Assembly (NCBI RefSeq): GCF_016919065.1
Contig: NZ_JAFFQA010000006.1
Coordinates: 1 to 64,000, forward strand
From: Desulfobulbus rhabdoformis
GTDB lineage: Bacteria > Desulfobacterota > Desulfobulbia > Desulfobulbales > Desulfobulbaceae
Direction: 5' to 3'
Length of the DNA: 64,000 bases
A model generated the notes under the pieces. The model made no database searches, had not been told where the DNA came from, and worked only from the letters and a program-made list of their open reading frames with translations. Position numbers and translations under genes: made by a program. Positions within the stretch are counted from its first letter, which is position 1, and each line of letters begins with the position of its first letter. This document shows, piece after piece, positions 1 to 8,882 of this stretch.

Positions 1-293
1 GAACTAAGTTGGTAAACTACCTGACAAAGAACAAAGGCAGAATCGAGTATGGTCGTTTGCGGCGAGGTGGGTACCCGCTTGGCAGTGGAGCGATTGAGAG
101 TGCCAATAAGTTCATCAGCAATATTCGCCTCAAGAGATCCGGTGCCTGGTGGAAAGTAGATTATGCAAACAACATCCTCAAACTGCGATGTGCCAAGTAC
201 AATTCAAAATTCGATTCCTTTTTCGAGGAGTATGAGCAAAACGCAAAGCAGCAGCGAGCATCACGTCCGAAGAGGATCCGACGGGTTAAATAA
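1..293 (+). pseudogene. ISKra4-like transposase, C-terminal part (cut by window edge)
   Basis: The frame is open to the left edge of the window, so the gene starts outside it and only about the last 95 residues are visible. They carry the C-terminal signature of ISKra4-type DDE transposases: YPLGSGAIESA, then RLKRSGAWW and an ILKLR block. The GSG.IES segment is where this family places its last catalytic acidic residue. The end is basic (RPKRIRRVK). I did not identify the terminal inverted repeat of the element downstream. The other transposase in this window is of a different family. Whether the full gene is intact cannot be judged from here. It marks the left side of an accessory region. 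Confidence 0.7.
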
Positions 294-586
294 TGCCATA
301 AGTATCGGATGCTCCCTACCCGGAGAGCCTTGAGTCGCAAGAGTGGCGCCGGGTTCAACGCCCGGTTTCGATTATAAATTGGAAAAGTCTTGGCGGGGCG
401 AGGCAAGACTCTGGTTCTTCAATCATGATTATCTTGCCCATCATCTCCTTGTGGTTTGACTTTTTCATTTTCATGAGGCAAGCCTTAGCGTAGGACAATG
501 AACGTTCACCAACTCATAGGTGGCCACTGGATCGTTCAGCGCGTCTGTGATCACAATAAACACCTCTAAAACTGGGTAAAATCGAA
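294..586. other. Intergenic stretch after the IS remnant
   Basis: No coding region is supported. Two features stand out. Positions 349-365 form a 5-bp stem with a 7-base loop (CCGGG, TTCAACG, CCCGG) that resembles a tRNA T-arm, but no acceptor, D or anticodon arm can be built around it. Positions about 496-535 resemble positions about 1066-1105 (shared core like ATGA.C.TTCACCA.CTCA followed by TGGCC), a direct repeat bracketing the next gene. Confidence 0.35.
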
Positions 587-928
587 ATGAATTTAAAATT
601 AGCTCAATTCGTCACGGTGTTTGGAATACTTATCATCGCATGTATAGCTGTAGCCAGAGAGGGAGTAAAAGCCTCATCCCCACAGGTGAAGCCTGTTGAA
701 ATTACCAGAGACAATATCTGGTATACTATAACGACGAAGGTGACAAACCAGAGTGACCGAGAAAGTGTATGCGTTACTCTTCAGGCGCTTGATTTTCAAT
801 CGGTTGAGGTCGATCACGTTAGCATATGTGCCAAAGTTCCAGTTAATGGCATTCGCATTTTAACGAAGAAAACCTTTTCGCCATTAGCAGACTGGAAACG
901 CATCATTAGGTGGCAGCAGATAGATTAA
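587..928 (+). CDS. Small exported or membrane-anchored protein, unknown function
   Basis: The gene encodes 113 residues. The N-terminus has a hydrophobic run (residues about 7-23, VTVFGILIIACIAV) after a short basic start, typical of a signal peptide or membrane anchor. The rest is polar, with two cysteines in the mature part (VCVTL and SICAKV) that could form a periplasmic disulfide. I do not recognise the family. The ATG at 587 follows a weak purine-rich stretch (GGTAAAA) and no strong Shine-Dalgarno. It lies alone between a transposase remnant and a nuclease-domain gene and is followed by a large perfect hairpin, so it looks like a single-gene accessory unit. Confidence 0.5.
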   Translation: MNLKLAQFVTVFGILIIACIAVAREGVKASSPQVKPVEITRDNIWYTITTKVTNQSDRESVCVTLQALDFQSVEVDHVSICAKVPVNGIRILTKKTFSPLADWKRIIRWQQID

Positions 929-984
929 AGGGTAATCATGGGGGGGTATCCGATGTTTATGGCAAACTGCTTGCGAGATATACT

Positions 985-1020
985 CCTGCAGACGGCAGCA
1001 CAGGGGATGCCGTCTGCAGG
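985..1020. repeat. Perfect 13-bp hairpin
   Basis: Arms 985-997 (CCTGCAGACGGCA) and 1008-1020 (TGCCGTCTGCAGG) are exact inverted repeats around a 10-base loop. No T-run follows on either strand, so it is not a simple intrinsic terminator. It sits 56 bp after the stop of the preceding small gene. Flanking sequence also pairs imperfectly (GTATCCGA near 945 and TCGGATAC near 1053), which makes a larger palindromic region. The rest of 929-1273 holds no supported gene; the 71-codon frame at 938-1153 is mostly this structure. Confidence 0.6.
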
Positions 1021-1273
1021 ACAGTGGCGAGCCTTTAAATCCCCACAACTGTCGGATACTCCCGTAATCATGAGCATTCACCAGCTCAAAGATGGCCGCG
1101 AGGTAATGCATCACGCCAAAGGAAAAAATGGTTTCAACTCCCAGTTTCAATAAATTGGAAGTATGTTGACCGATTAGCGCGGAAACTGAGGACGGTGAGA
1201 TTGATCAAAACAATCGTGGTCAGACCTCAATTTATTTACTTGGGCGTGACACAGATTATAAAATTATTTTTAA

Positions 1274-3463
1274 ATGACTTCATCTACTGCAGTTGAACAG
1301 TGCAGGATTGCTTACGAAAAGGTGTTCGAAAAGAATTTCATAGCATCAGATTTTCTTGGACAAGCTGCTGACTCGTGCTCGCACCTATACCTTGACGGTA
1401 AACCCAAAAAAAAGGGATTTACTCATCAGGTTCGAACCACAGCATTATGGCAATGCTCATTCTGGGCGAAACTAACTGATATCGGTTACCAATCTGATCC
1501 CATATCGCTTGCCCTTGGCCGCTCACTGCATTTCGGTTTAGTGGATGAAAAGTTATTCCAGCGTTTGCTTCAAACTGTACCTGAAACCCTCAAACGGGGA
1601 ATACGATATTCCAGCATTTTTCTTTACCCAGATTCGCCTTCATGGACAGCTATTCTCTCTATAGCTGCCAACGGGGACGTTGATTTCCAACAGTTCATTA
1701 AAGTCTGCCAGATACTTCACGAGGAACTTCAGGAGCATAATAACCATATTCAAGACCTAAAAAAGGAATTGGAAGAGCTGACAATATTCGAGTATCTGCT
1801 GTACGGAAGCCTATTCACTTTCCAGAATTTAGTCCCCGAACGATTCGAATTACCAAAGAAAGATGATGGATACGTTGAGATGCATCAACGAGCTTGGGAT
1901 GCGTTAAGTGAACTTCTCATATGGAAACTCAAAAGCAGGCCAGAAAATGATCTCCGGCTCAATGAACGATTCTTGGCAAAATCGCTTAAACGCCACCTGA
2001 TACCATTATTGTTTCCAGGGGAAATTCCTCCGTCATTGTGCCTGAAAAATCTTGATTGGTTGAATGTTCTTATTGCTGCTGTGGCAGCACGGAATGATTT
2101 TCTACATGGAACGGTCTATGATTTCTGTTACGACGATGATTATCGATATCTTTTTGAGGGTGAGCATCTAACCCTTTATCCTGTCGAAATTCCGGAGGAA
2201 TCTGAATGGGATTTTAACGGCAGAAAACTCTCTGCACTTCATACTTACTGGTTCAATCGGGCTTTTCTTTTTCACCTCCAGTCGGACCTAGCTACACAAC
2301 AGTTTGGGTTACCAGAAAACGATGATGCAAACCGTCTGGCGCACATCAAAGCATGCCAGGTGTTTTTGCAATTGGATGAAGTATTTGGCTTAGAACCAGA
2401 AATTGTATTACCGGATGGCTCAAGGGTTGATCTGTTTAAGGCGATACATTCCCTCGAACTTATGACAGCATTTTTCAACTCGTCATATATCGCCAAATTT
2501 CAGGATTATCTGAAGGAAACTGGAAACTGGATTCCAGCGTTGTCCCAGCTGATGTTCGAAGGTCTCATGACTGAAGAAAATCGGTTTCCGTTAACCTGGG
2601 CAGAACCATCGGAAAAAGCTAAACGGATAAAATCGTGGACCGTTTCAGAGAGCCATCCCGATGGCGATCTCAGGATGGCAGAAAATATTTTGGAATTCTG
2701 GTCGAATGACCTGAAGGAATTGAGGGACAGCCTAGAGAAAGCCCCTACTCTACCGACACCTGAATTTCATGAACAACCGATAATCAAACTTGGTATGTAT
2801 GGATTTCAGTTGCCGTGGTTAATGGCATCACAGAACAACTCAACCGCCGCCGTTAATAATTTACGAAGGATTAGATCTAGACGAAAAGAAAAAACGGATG
2901 AAACCCACCGCATCGAATCACGATTAGGTGATTTATTCAGAAACAAGGGATTTAATGTTCTAGAATCATACCAGCCAGATATCGAAGACGGTTATGATCC
3001 GGGCGAGGTCGACCTTATTTGCCATCAAGACGATCACATTTTAATCTTAGAAGTAAAATCGTCGTACCTAAGAAAAACAAAGCAGGAGGCTTGGGTCCAT
3101 CGAACCATTACCTTACGAAAAGCAGCTCAGCAACTTCATCGCAAACAAACAGCCGTTCAAAAGGCCATTCTAAACGATAAAAAATTACAGTCTGATCTCC
3201 AGCTGAATACTGACACGAACAAGATCAAATTTTACTCCTGGATTGTGGACACCTCGATTGAACATGACCAGGAAATGATAGATGGATTTCTCAAGGTATC
3301 TCTGGAAGGTTTGATAGTGATATTTCGGAATGAACGGCAGTTTTTGGGCCGCAACCTGGTACTTGAGAAGGAAGTCGTTGAAGACGATTTGTTTCCTGAA
3401 GGGTTTAGTGTTCAACGATTTATTGAGATAGTTGAGAAAGGTGAACTGTGGGACACCATTTAG
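1274..3463 (+). CDS. Large protein with C-terminal PD-(D/E)XK nuclease-like domain
   Basis: The protein has 729 residues. Most of it (about 1-530) is not recognisable and looks alpha-helical, with a short acidic coiled-coil-like segment near residues 155-175. From about residue 545 there is a PD-(D/E)XK restriction-endonuclease fold. A glutamate in RIESRLGDLFRNKGF starts the core helix. D580 lies in GEVDLI, followed by a beta strand ending in LEVKS, giving E593 and K595, the expected D-x12-E-x-K catalytic set. A helix with KAAQQL follows. NERD and other nuclease-related domains of unknown large proteins share this layout. The ATG at 1274 lacks a clear ribosome site. A zinc-ribbon gene follows 36 bp later and may be co-transcribed. 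With the next nuclease-NTPase gene it suggests a defence or mobile-element role, which is inference. Confidence 0.75.
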   Translation: MTSSTAVEQCRIAYEKVFEKNFIASDFLGQAADSCSHLYLDGKPKKKGFTHQVRTTALWQCSFWAKLTDIGYQSDPISLALGRSLHFGLVDEKLFQRLLQTVPETLKRGIRYSSIFLYPDSPSWTAILSIAANGDVDFQQFIKVCQILHEELQEHNNHIQDLKKELEELTIFEYLLYGSLFTFQNLVPERFELPKKDDGYVEMHQRAWDALSELLIWKLKSRPENDLRLNERFLAKSLKRHLIPLLFPGEIPPSLCLKNLDWLNVLIAAVAARNDFLHGTVYDFCYDDDYRYLFEGEHLTLYPVEIPEESEWDFNGRKLSALHTYWFNRAFLFHLQSDLATQQFGLPENDDANRLAHIKACQVFLQLDEVFGLEPEIVLPDGSRVDLFKAIHSLELMTAFFNSSYIAKFQDYLKETGNWIPALSQLMFEGLMTEENRFPLTWAEPSEKAKRIKSWTVSESHPDGDLRMAENILEFWSNDLKELRDSLEKAPTLPTPEFHEQPIIKLGMYGFQLPWLMASQNNSTAAVNNLRRIRSRRKEKTDETHRIESRLGDLFRNKGFNVLESYQPDIEDGYDPGEVDLICHQDDHILILEVKSSYLRKTKQEAWVHRTITLRKAAQQLHRKQTAVQKAILNDKKLQSDLQLNTDTNKIKFYSWIVDTSIEHDQEMIDGFLKVSLEGLIVIFRNERQFLGRNLVLEKEVVEDDLFPEGFSVQRFIEIVEKGELWDTI

Positions 3464-3499
3464 GATAGCAATTCATCTGTAAAACGGAGAAATTTGTTA

Positions 3500-3715
3500 A
3501 TGGCAGACAATATAGAAATGAAATGTCCCGAGTGTGGACAGCAGTTAAGGTTCCCAAAGAATATCGGCGGCATGCTTATGGCTTGCCCTTCATGTGGTAA
3601 AAAATTTAGCTCTGATTTCAAATTGGGTGGTGTAAAAAGAAAAGGGCTATTACAAACCATTTTCGAACTGCCCAATGAAATATTGGGTCGTATATGTCGA
3701 TATCTTAATTCGTAA
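3500..3715 (+). CDS. Small zinc-ribbon protein
   Basis: The gene encodes 71 residues from the ATG at 3500; a TTG two codons upstream is also possible. Residues 9-33 form a CPxCG...CPSCGKKF zinc ribbon (CPECGQQLRFP and ACPSCGKKF), similar to the MJ0042-type finger-like domain. The remainder, about 35 residues, is amphipathic. It begins 36 bp after the stop of the nuclease-domain gene, so the two may form an operon. A second frame (3675-3869) overlaps its end and contains a possible membrane segment (ALMTIGISVVAF). The original product may therefore have been longer, with a frameshift near 3700, but this cannot be settled here. Confidence 0.6.
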   Translation: MADNIEMKCPECGQQLRFPKNIGGMLMACPSCGKKFSSDFKLGGVKRKGLLQTIFELPNEILGRICRYLNS

Positions 3716-4113
3716 TAACTGGAAGCATGCCTTGATGACTATCGGAATTTCGGTGGTCGCTTTTCATCGGTGTGGTACAGAGATTTCCATATATTGGAAC
3801 AATATTAACTCGAAGATCCATGAAATAATTAGGAAGATGGTAAATTTTGAGTCCTGTAAGTGTGCTTGACATTGTCCATGCCTTCTATGTTCAACAATTT
3901 CTTGTTCATGAATTGCAGGTGTCATAAGATTACCAAAAATCGGGGACGTGTAGATGAAAAGAATATATATAACATTAAAAAAACTGCTTGTCATTGAGCG
4001 GCTAAGAACGTGTGACTTAGCACCTTGCAGGATATAATCGCCCACAGGGATTCTGTCTTAATTTTTTACATTTTCAAAATTTATGTTATCGAGAAATAAC
4101 ATAATTAATTCAT
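3716..4113. other. AT-rich intergenic stretch
   Basis: About 400 bp lie between the zinc-ribbon gene and the nuclease-NTPase gene. A 64-codon frame (3675-3869) covers the first part but has no ribosome site and may be only the frameshifted tail of the upstream gene. No terminator, RNA gene or transposon end was seen. Base composition shifts toward A and T here, at the edge of the low-GC gene that follows. Confidence 0.35.
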
Positions 4114-4140
4114 ATGTGGTGGAGTTTACATAGAGATTAT

Positions 4141-6399
4141 ATGTATTATTTGGAAAATTTAAGCCCTCAAGATTTCGAAGAATTGTGCTGTGATATACTA
4201 CAGTCGCATCTTCTGATAGAACTAGAACGATTCAAAGTAGGAAAAGATAAAGGTATTGACTTGAGGTGTTTAGAAAGCGACAAGTCAAAGATTATAATAC
4301 AAGTCAAACATACACCTGGAAGCTATGGCGCTTCTCACAGATCCTCTTTAAAAAAAGAGTACACTTCTTTTTTAAAGCATAAACATAATCCATCAAGATA
4401 TATACTAATAACATCAGCAAAATTATCAGGAGAAAACAAAAAAGAAATTAACAAAATATTTAATGGGCTCATTAAATCAGATAAAGATATCCTTGGCTAT
4501 GAATTCATAGATGATTTCTTGCGCAACAACCCACAGATACTAAAGCAACATTACAAGCTATGGCTATCAAATTCAGAGACAGTAAGCTTGATATTGCATA
4601 ATAAGGTTCATGGTAAATCAGAAGATTATTTATCCGGATTATTAGAAAGAAAAAACTATTTTGTTCAAACATCATCTTTTTCGGATGGAATTAATCTTTT
4701 GAAAAAGAAACGTACTCTTTTGTTACTCGGTGACCCAGGAGTAGGAAAAACATTTCACGCCGAGCTCATATGTCTATACTATATAACTAAAGGTTATGAT
4801 TTCATATATGCAGAAAGTATCGATGAGGCTGAAGAAGTTTACGATAAATCAAAGTTACAGATATTTTTCATCGATGACTTTATGGGAGCTAACTTTCTAG
4901 AATTATTTAAAGAGAATACAGAAAATAAAATTTTACGCTTCATTAATAGAATTCAATCCTCAAATGAAAAATATGTAATTTTTTGTTCTAGAACGACCAT
5001 ATTTAATTCTGCACTTCAACGAGCTATTCATCTAAATGAAAAAAATATAGACAAAAAAAAGTTAATTTTAGAAATATCCCATTACTCAAATTTAAATAAG
5101 GCAAAGATATTATATAATCATCTCGTTTATAAAAAATTAAATGAAAGATATTTTGATATTATAAAAAACACAAAAATATATCTTGATATCGTGAAACACA
5201 AAAATTTTAATCCAAGACTAGTTGAGTTTATAACAACTGATGAGTTAATTGAAGATTCAAATGACAAGGAATATCTTGAGTTAGTAAGATATTATCTAGA
5301 TCATCCAAGCGAAATTTGGCATTCAGCATTTGAGAACCAGCTTAATAATGAAAACAGGTGGCTTCTCCAAACATTATTTACTCACGGTGGTTCTTGTGAG
5401 GAATCAGTGCTCGAGGAGAGCTTTATCAAACGAGTTCAATTCGAAATAAAAAATTCGAATCATGTCCCAACATCATCACCGTATATAAATTCATTAAAAA
5501 TATTACTTAATGGTTTTGTAACTCGCACTATTTCCCACTCTTATACAAAGAAAAACACTTCAACAACCGTAGCAGTTAAAAACCCTTCAATATCTGATTA
5601 TCTCCTAAGTTATTTTTCAGGCAATTCATACTTACAACATAACACAATTTCATCTTGTGTGTACTTTGACCAGATCAAACATTTAGTCAAATCGAATATT
5701 ATTAATCATTGTGAAACTGCAAAAATCATAGATAAAATTTTAAAAAATAAGTTAGTTTTCAAAAGCAGAAAAGATAACTCTTTTGAAGAAGAATTATTAG
5801 GTTTAATTTTCCTGTCAAATTTCAGGATAGAATTCAAAATAATATTGGAATTATTTCAAAAGTGTTTGAGTGATATTGGAAATAAGAACTATCAATTGTT
5901 GTTTGATACTCTCGAATATTTAATTAATAATTATTCTGTTGAATTCTTAATAAAACACGGACTGGATATCAAAAACACCTTTCACGTTATGTTGCTTAAT
6001 GCAAATGATCTAGATATTATTGATAGGTTAATTGATGATGGTTCATTGTTAGAATTTGATGTGAAAGCACAATTTTTTGTCAGCCCTAGAAAAGAAATTA
6101 TAAATAAAATCTATGAACTTTGTGAGCTTGAGGCTGATGTCATGCTTGCAGATGATGATGACTATTATAGAGCATTGTCACCATGGGAAGTTGAGAGTGC
6201 GGCAGATAATGTTAAATGCAAACTAAAATCGAGGGTTTCTGACTTCAACTTCATTAATATTGAAAAATTAGAAACATTCAATATTAACTACGACGATATC
6301 GCAATTGAAAATGAAATGCGTCGAAATGATGATTTTTTTAGTTCAAATAGTAGGGAGGGGGCTTCTGATGAAGATATCATGCGGGTTTTTAGTAAATGA
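4141..6399 (+). CDS. Mrr-type restriction endonuclease / STAND NTPase (nSTAND3-like), probable anti-phage defence protein
   Basis: From the ATG at 4141 the product has 752 residues. An ATG at 4114 would add nine, but AGAGA lies just upstream of 4141. Residues about 1-130 form an Mrr-like nuclease: LSPQDFEELCCDIL, then GKDKGIDLRC and IIIQVKH, the D...QxK variant of the PD-(D/E)XK site. A P-loop NTPase follows, with Walker A GDPGVGKT, Walker B IFFIDDF and a strand ending in CSRTT, as in the novel-STAND-3 group. The long C-terminal part looks helical and has no clear repeats; in such proteins it senses an invader. Known relatives (AVAST-like proteins) recognise phage proteins and then cleave DNA. 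The gene is strikingly A+T-rich compared with its neighbours, which points to recent transfer. The defence role is inferred from architecture. Confidence 0.82.
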   Translation: MYYLENLSPQDFEELCCDILQSHLLIELERFKVGKDKGIDLRCLESDKSKIIIQVKHTPGSYGASHRSSLKKEYTSFLKHKHNPSRYILITSAKLSGENKKEINKIFNGLIKSDKDILGYEFIDDFLRNNPQILKQHYKLWLSNSETVSLILHNKVHGKSEDYLSGLLERKNYFVQTSSFSDGINLLKKKRTLLLLGDPGVGKTFHAELICLYYITKGYDFIYAESIDEAEEVYDKSKLQIFFIDDFMGANFLELFKENTENKILRFINRIQSSNEKYVIFCSRTTIFNSALQRAIHLNEKNIDKKKLILEISHYSNLNKAKILYNHLVYKKLNERYFDIIKNTKIYLDIVKHKNFNPRLVEFITTDELIEDSNDKEYLELVRYYLDHPSEIWHSAFENQLNNENRWLLQTLFTHGGSCEESVLEESFIKRVQFEIKNSNHVPTSSPYINSLKILLNGFVTRTISHSYTKKNTSTTVAVKNPSISDYLLSYFSGNSYLQHNTISSCVYFDQIKHLVKSNIINHCETAKIIDKILKNKLVFKSRKDNSFEEELLGLIFLSNFRIEFKIILELFQKCLSDIGNKNYQLLFDTLEYLINNYSVEFLIKHGLDIKNTFHVMLLNANDLDIIDRLIDDGSLLEFDVKAQFFVSPRKEIINKIYELCELEADVMLADDDDYYRALSPWEVESAADNVKCKLKSRVSDFNFINIEKLETFNINYDDIAIENEMRRNDDFFSSNSREGASDEDIMRVFSK

Positions 6400-6708
6400 G
6401 ACACATAGCCAATCGTTTAAAACGTTAGCCTGATGGCTTACTCGTACGACGTGATCGCCGCCGTTTAACTTAACGTTACGAGTTACGATAACTCCTGTCG
6501 ATCATGACCTTCGATAGACTTAATTTTAGGGAAGTTCCCGGTTCTCGTCTCCAGGCGAATGAGAACCCCGTTATGAAAGTAAGGAATTACTGATGACATT
6601 CACCACTATATGTCTTTACATTGTTACATGTTTCACGGTCACGGTTACCCCTGGCCCCACCATGTTGCTGGCACTCGCAAACGGGACATCTCGCAGTTGG
6701 CGTGTAGC

Positions 6709-6736
6709 CGGTATGGGGCATAGCCGTCAGGCTAAG
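6709..6736. repeat. Left end of IS: target duplication plus 18-bp inverted repeat
   Basis: Positions 6709-6718 are the left copy of the 10-bp target duplication and 6719-6736 the left terminal inverted repeat. Identity between the two ends stops exactly after 18 bp. Confidence 0.93.
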
Positions 6737-8371
6737 GGATTTGTATTCAAATTAAACACGAAATAACAGTAAAATAGGCGCAAAAAACTTCCAAGGCCCC
6801 AGCCTCATAATGGCATTCCCTTTGCCGAGAATGATTACTAATCACTCTCGAAGGTTGGTGGTGCTTTAGCTTGATATTTCTAGGAAATATACTCGTTTTT
6901 TCAGTAAGTTGCATCGTTTTTTGCCATTAAGAGAGTTGAAAAAACCGAATTTCGACTGATTGAGGAATCGATCAGGAAACAGCTATGTTGCTTCTTTACC
7001 GAGCAGGAAATCGAATCTTTAGCTCGTGAGAGCAAGTTCGTCCAGCGCTCAGGCCAGTTAGGCGGTTTCACCTTCCTTTGTCTGCTGGCTTTTAACAGTG
7101 ATGCATTGGCATTTGAGAGTCTCAATGATCTCACCGTCAAACTGGAATTGGATCACGACATATGTATCAAAAAGCAATCGCTGGACGAGCGCTTCAACCA
7201 GCATGCGGTTTCTTTTCTCACGGCAGCCCTCGCTGAACTCTTCAGCAAAAAGCTGGCCGGTGGAATAGCGACGTTGATAAGCTGTGACCAATTTGAAAGA
7301 ATTTTGATTAAAGATTCTGTTTGTTTTCAGATAGATCAATCTTTATCCAAGTATTACCCCGGTAGTGGCGGCAGTGGCTCCGCAGCCAGTGTCAGGATCC
7401 AATTTGAATATGATTTAGTCTCCGGCAGCATCGTTGATCTCAGCCTGAATGCGTTTAACGACCAGGATGCAACCAATTCAACGCTGACCATTGATGTTGT
7501 TAGAGAAGGCGACCTTGTCATTCGTGACCTCGCGTATATGCATCTATCAGCATTGCGAGGTATCCTGCAGAATATTGGTGATTTTTTATGCCGTCTGCAA
7601 GCCAACAAAAACGTGTATCAGCTTCGAGGCAAGAAAAAGGTTAAGCTGCATTTTTCCCGGATCGTTCGAGCCATGGCCAATGCCGGAATCGAAAAATTCG
7701 AAGACTGGGTATTTCTTGACCAAAATCTGACATTACAGGTTCGCCTCTTCGTTTATCTGCTCCCTGAAAGCGTCTATCAGGAACGAATGCGTAAGGCTCA
7801 TTTGAATGCCCAAAAGAAAGGGCGGCAATTAGGTAAAGAATTCAAAGCCCGAGCACGGCTCAACCTGTTTATCACCTCCGCGTCAGAGGAGTTGCTTAAT
7901 ATTCAAAATGCGTGGAAGGCATACACCTTGCGATGGCAGATTGAACTCGTCTTCAAGACCTGGAAATCGCTTTGGAAAATCGACAAGGTCAAGAAGGTAA
8001 AAAAGCAACGTCTTGAGTGCTATATTTACTCGAAATTATTCATCATTGTGCTCAGCATGGATATGTTATGGATAATGCATAACCTCATGCGTGGGCTCTA
8101 TGGTAAAAATCTCAGCTTCTATAAAGCGTTAAAGACCTGGATCAGGTCGATTGACCAGTTCAAAGAGGCATTTTTTAACGGAATAGAAGCTGTGACGGTT
8201 TTTCTGGTTAAGTTCCTCAAGTTGAGCTGCCGGAAGCATTTGTTGGAGAAAAAGAAAAATGGCAACTATTCTCCAGAAATCATTCAAGGCCTTTTTATTC
8301 TGAGAATCGATGGGGAGCCAATACCATGTGCTGTATAATCAGGCCTGCCATGGCTTAGCCTGACGGCTATG
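6719..8371 (+). mobile_element. IS4-family insertion sequence, 1653 bp
   Basis: The element is bounded by perfect 18-bp inverted repeats: CATAGCCGTCAGGCTAAG at 6719-6736 and its reverse complement at 8354-8371. A 10-bp direct repeat, CGGTATGGGG, flanks it at 6709-6718 and 8372-8381. A duplication of 10 to 12 bp and a single long transposase with a YREK motif are typical of IS4-family elements. The exact ends and duplication suggest recent arrival. It sits inside the LysE-type exporter gene in the same orientation. Confidence 0.93.
6876..8338 (+). pseudogene. IS4-family transposase, N-terminus in a shifted frame
   Basis: The main frame gives a long DDE transposase. In the part from the TTG at 7106 (410 residues) the first Asp is D70 (ILIKDSV), the second D141 (VIRDLAY), and the C-terminal IS4 signature Y-x2-R-x3-E-x6-K is exact (Y273, R276, E280, K287). 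Residues further upstream (ESKFVQRSGQLGGF) are also typical and continue in this frame back to about 6908. The start of the protein (KLHRFLPLRELKK) lies in another frame and meets the main frame at a run of six A (6939-6944), requiring a -1 shift. That upstream frame has no ATG; ATT at 6876 and TTG at 6909 are the only candidates seen. It may be programmed frameshifting, a disabled copy or a homopolymer error. Confidence 0.7.
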
Positions 8372-8381
8372 CGGTATGGGG
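8354..8381. repeat. Right end of IS: 18-bp inverted repeat plus target duplication
   Basis: Positions 8354-8371 are the right terminal inverted repeat and 8372-8381 the right copy of the 10-bp target duplication. The ATG inside the duplication heads the 3' fragment of the exporter gene. Confidence 0.93.
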
Positions 8382-8882
8382 ATTCTCGGCGCTGCCCTTT
8401 CTGACCTTCTGCTTATTGGTGCAGTTTCCGTAGGGTTGGGCGCATTGCTAGCTACATCTGAAGCCATATTCTCTACCGTCAAATGCATTGGAGTCGTTTA
8501 CCTCGTGTGGCTTGCGATTCAATTGTGGTTCCATCGACCTGTCGCACTGGGGGCAAGCATCGGCAATTCAAGCTCAACGGCAACAAAAGCATTTTCCCGA
8601 AGCCTCTTAGTGTCGCTTTCGAACCCAAAGGGCTTGTTATTTTTCTCTGCTTTTCTGCCTCAATTTATAAACACTGCAGAGCCCCAAGCCATTCAATACC
8701 TAATCCTTGCACTCCTCACAGCAGCATTAGATATGGTCATTATGGCCTGCTACGCTGCAGGCGGTGCCCAAGCTACTAGATTTCTTACCCTGAAAGGTTT
8801 GCGTAAATTGAATCAAGCATGTGCGTCTGCCTTGCTATCGCTTGCTCTATTTTTGGCATTATATCGTAGATCAAATACATGA

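Larger units (their letters stand above)
6593..8882 (+). pseudogene. LysE/RhtB-family amino acid exporter gene, split by an IS4 element
   Basis: The 5' part (6593-6718, 42 codons) reads MTFTTICLYIVTCF, then the family hallmark TPGPTMLLALANG and SWRVAGMG. The 3' part (from 8382) continues in frame with ILGAALSDLLLIGAVSVGLG and the rest of a six-helix membrane protein of the LysE/RhtB superfamily. If the insertion and one copy of the target duplication are removed, the frame is uninterrupted and gives about 208 residues, the usual RhtB length. The gene was therefore intact until the insertion. An ATG in the right-hand target duplication (8376) could start a C-terminal fragment, but this would lack the first helix and is unlikely to transport. 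Substrate is unknown; relatives export homoserine, threonine, lysine or other amino acids. Confidence 0.9.

Noticed and set aside
349..365. T-arm-like stem-loop suggesting a tRNA
   Set aside because: No acceptor, D or anticodon arms can be formed at the right distances.
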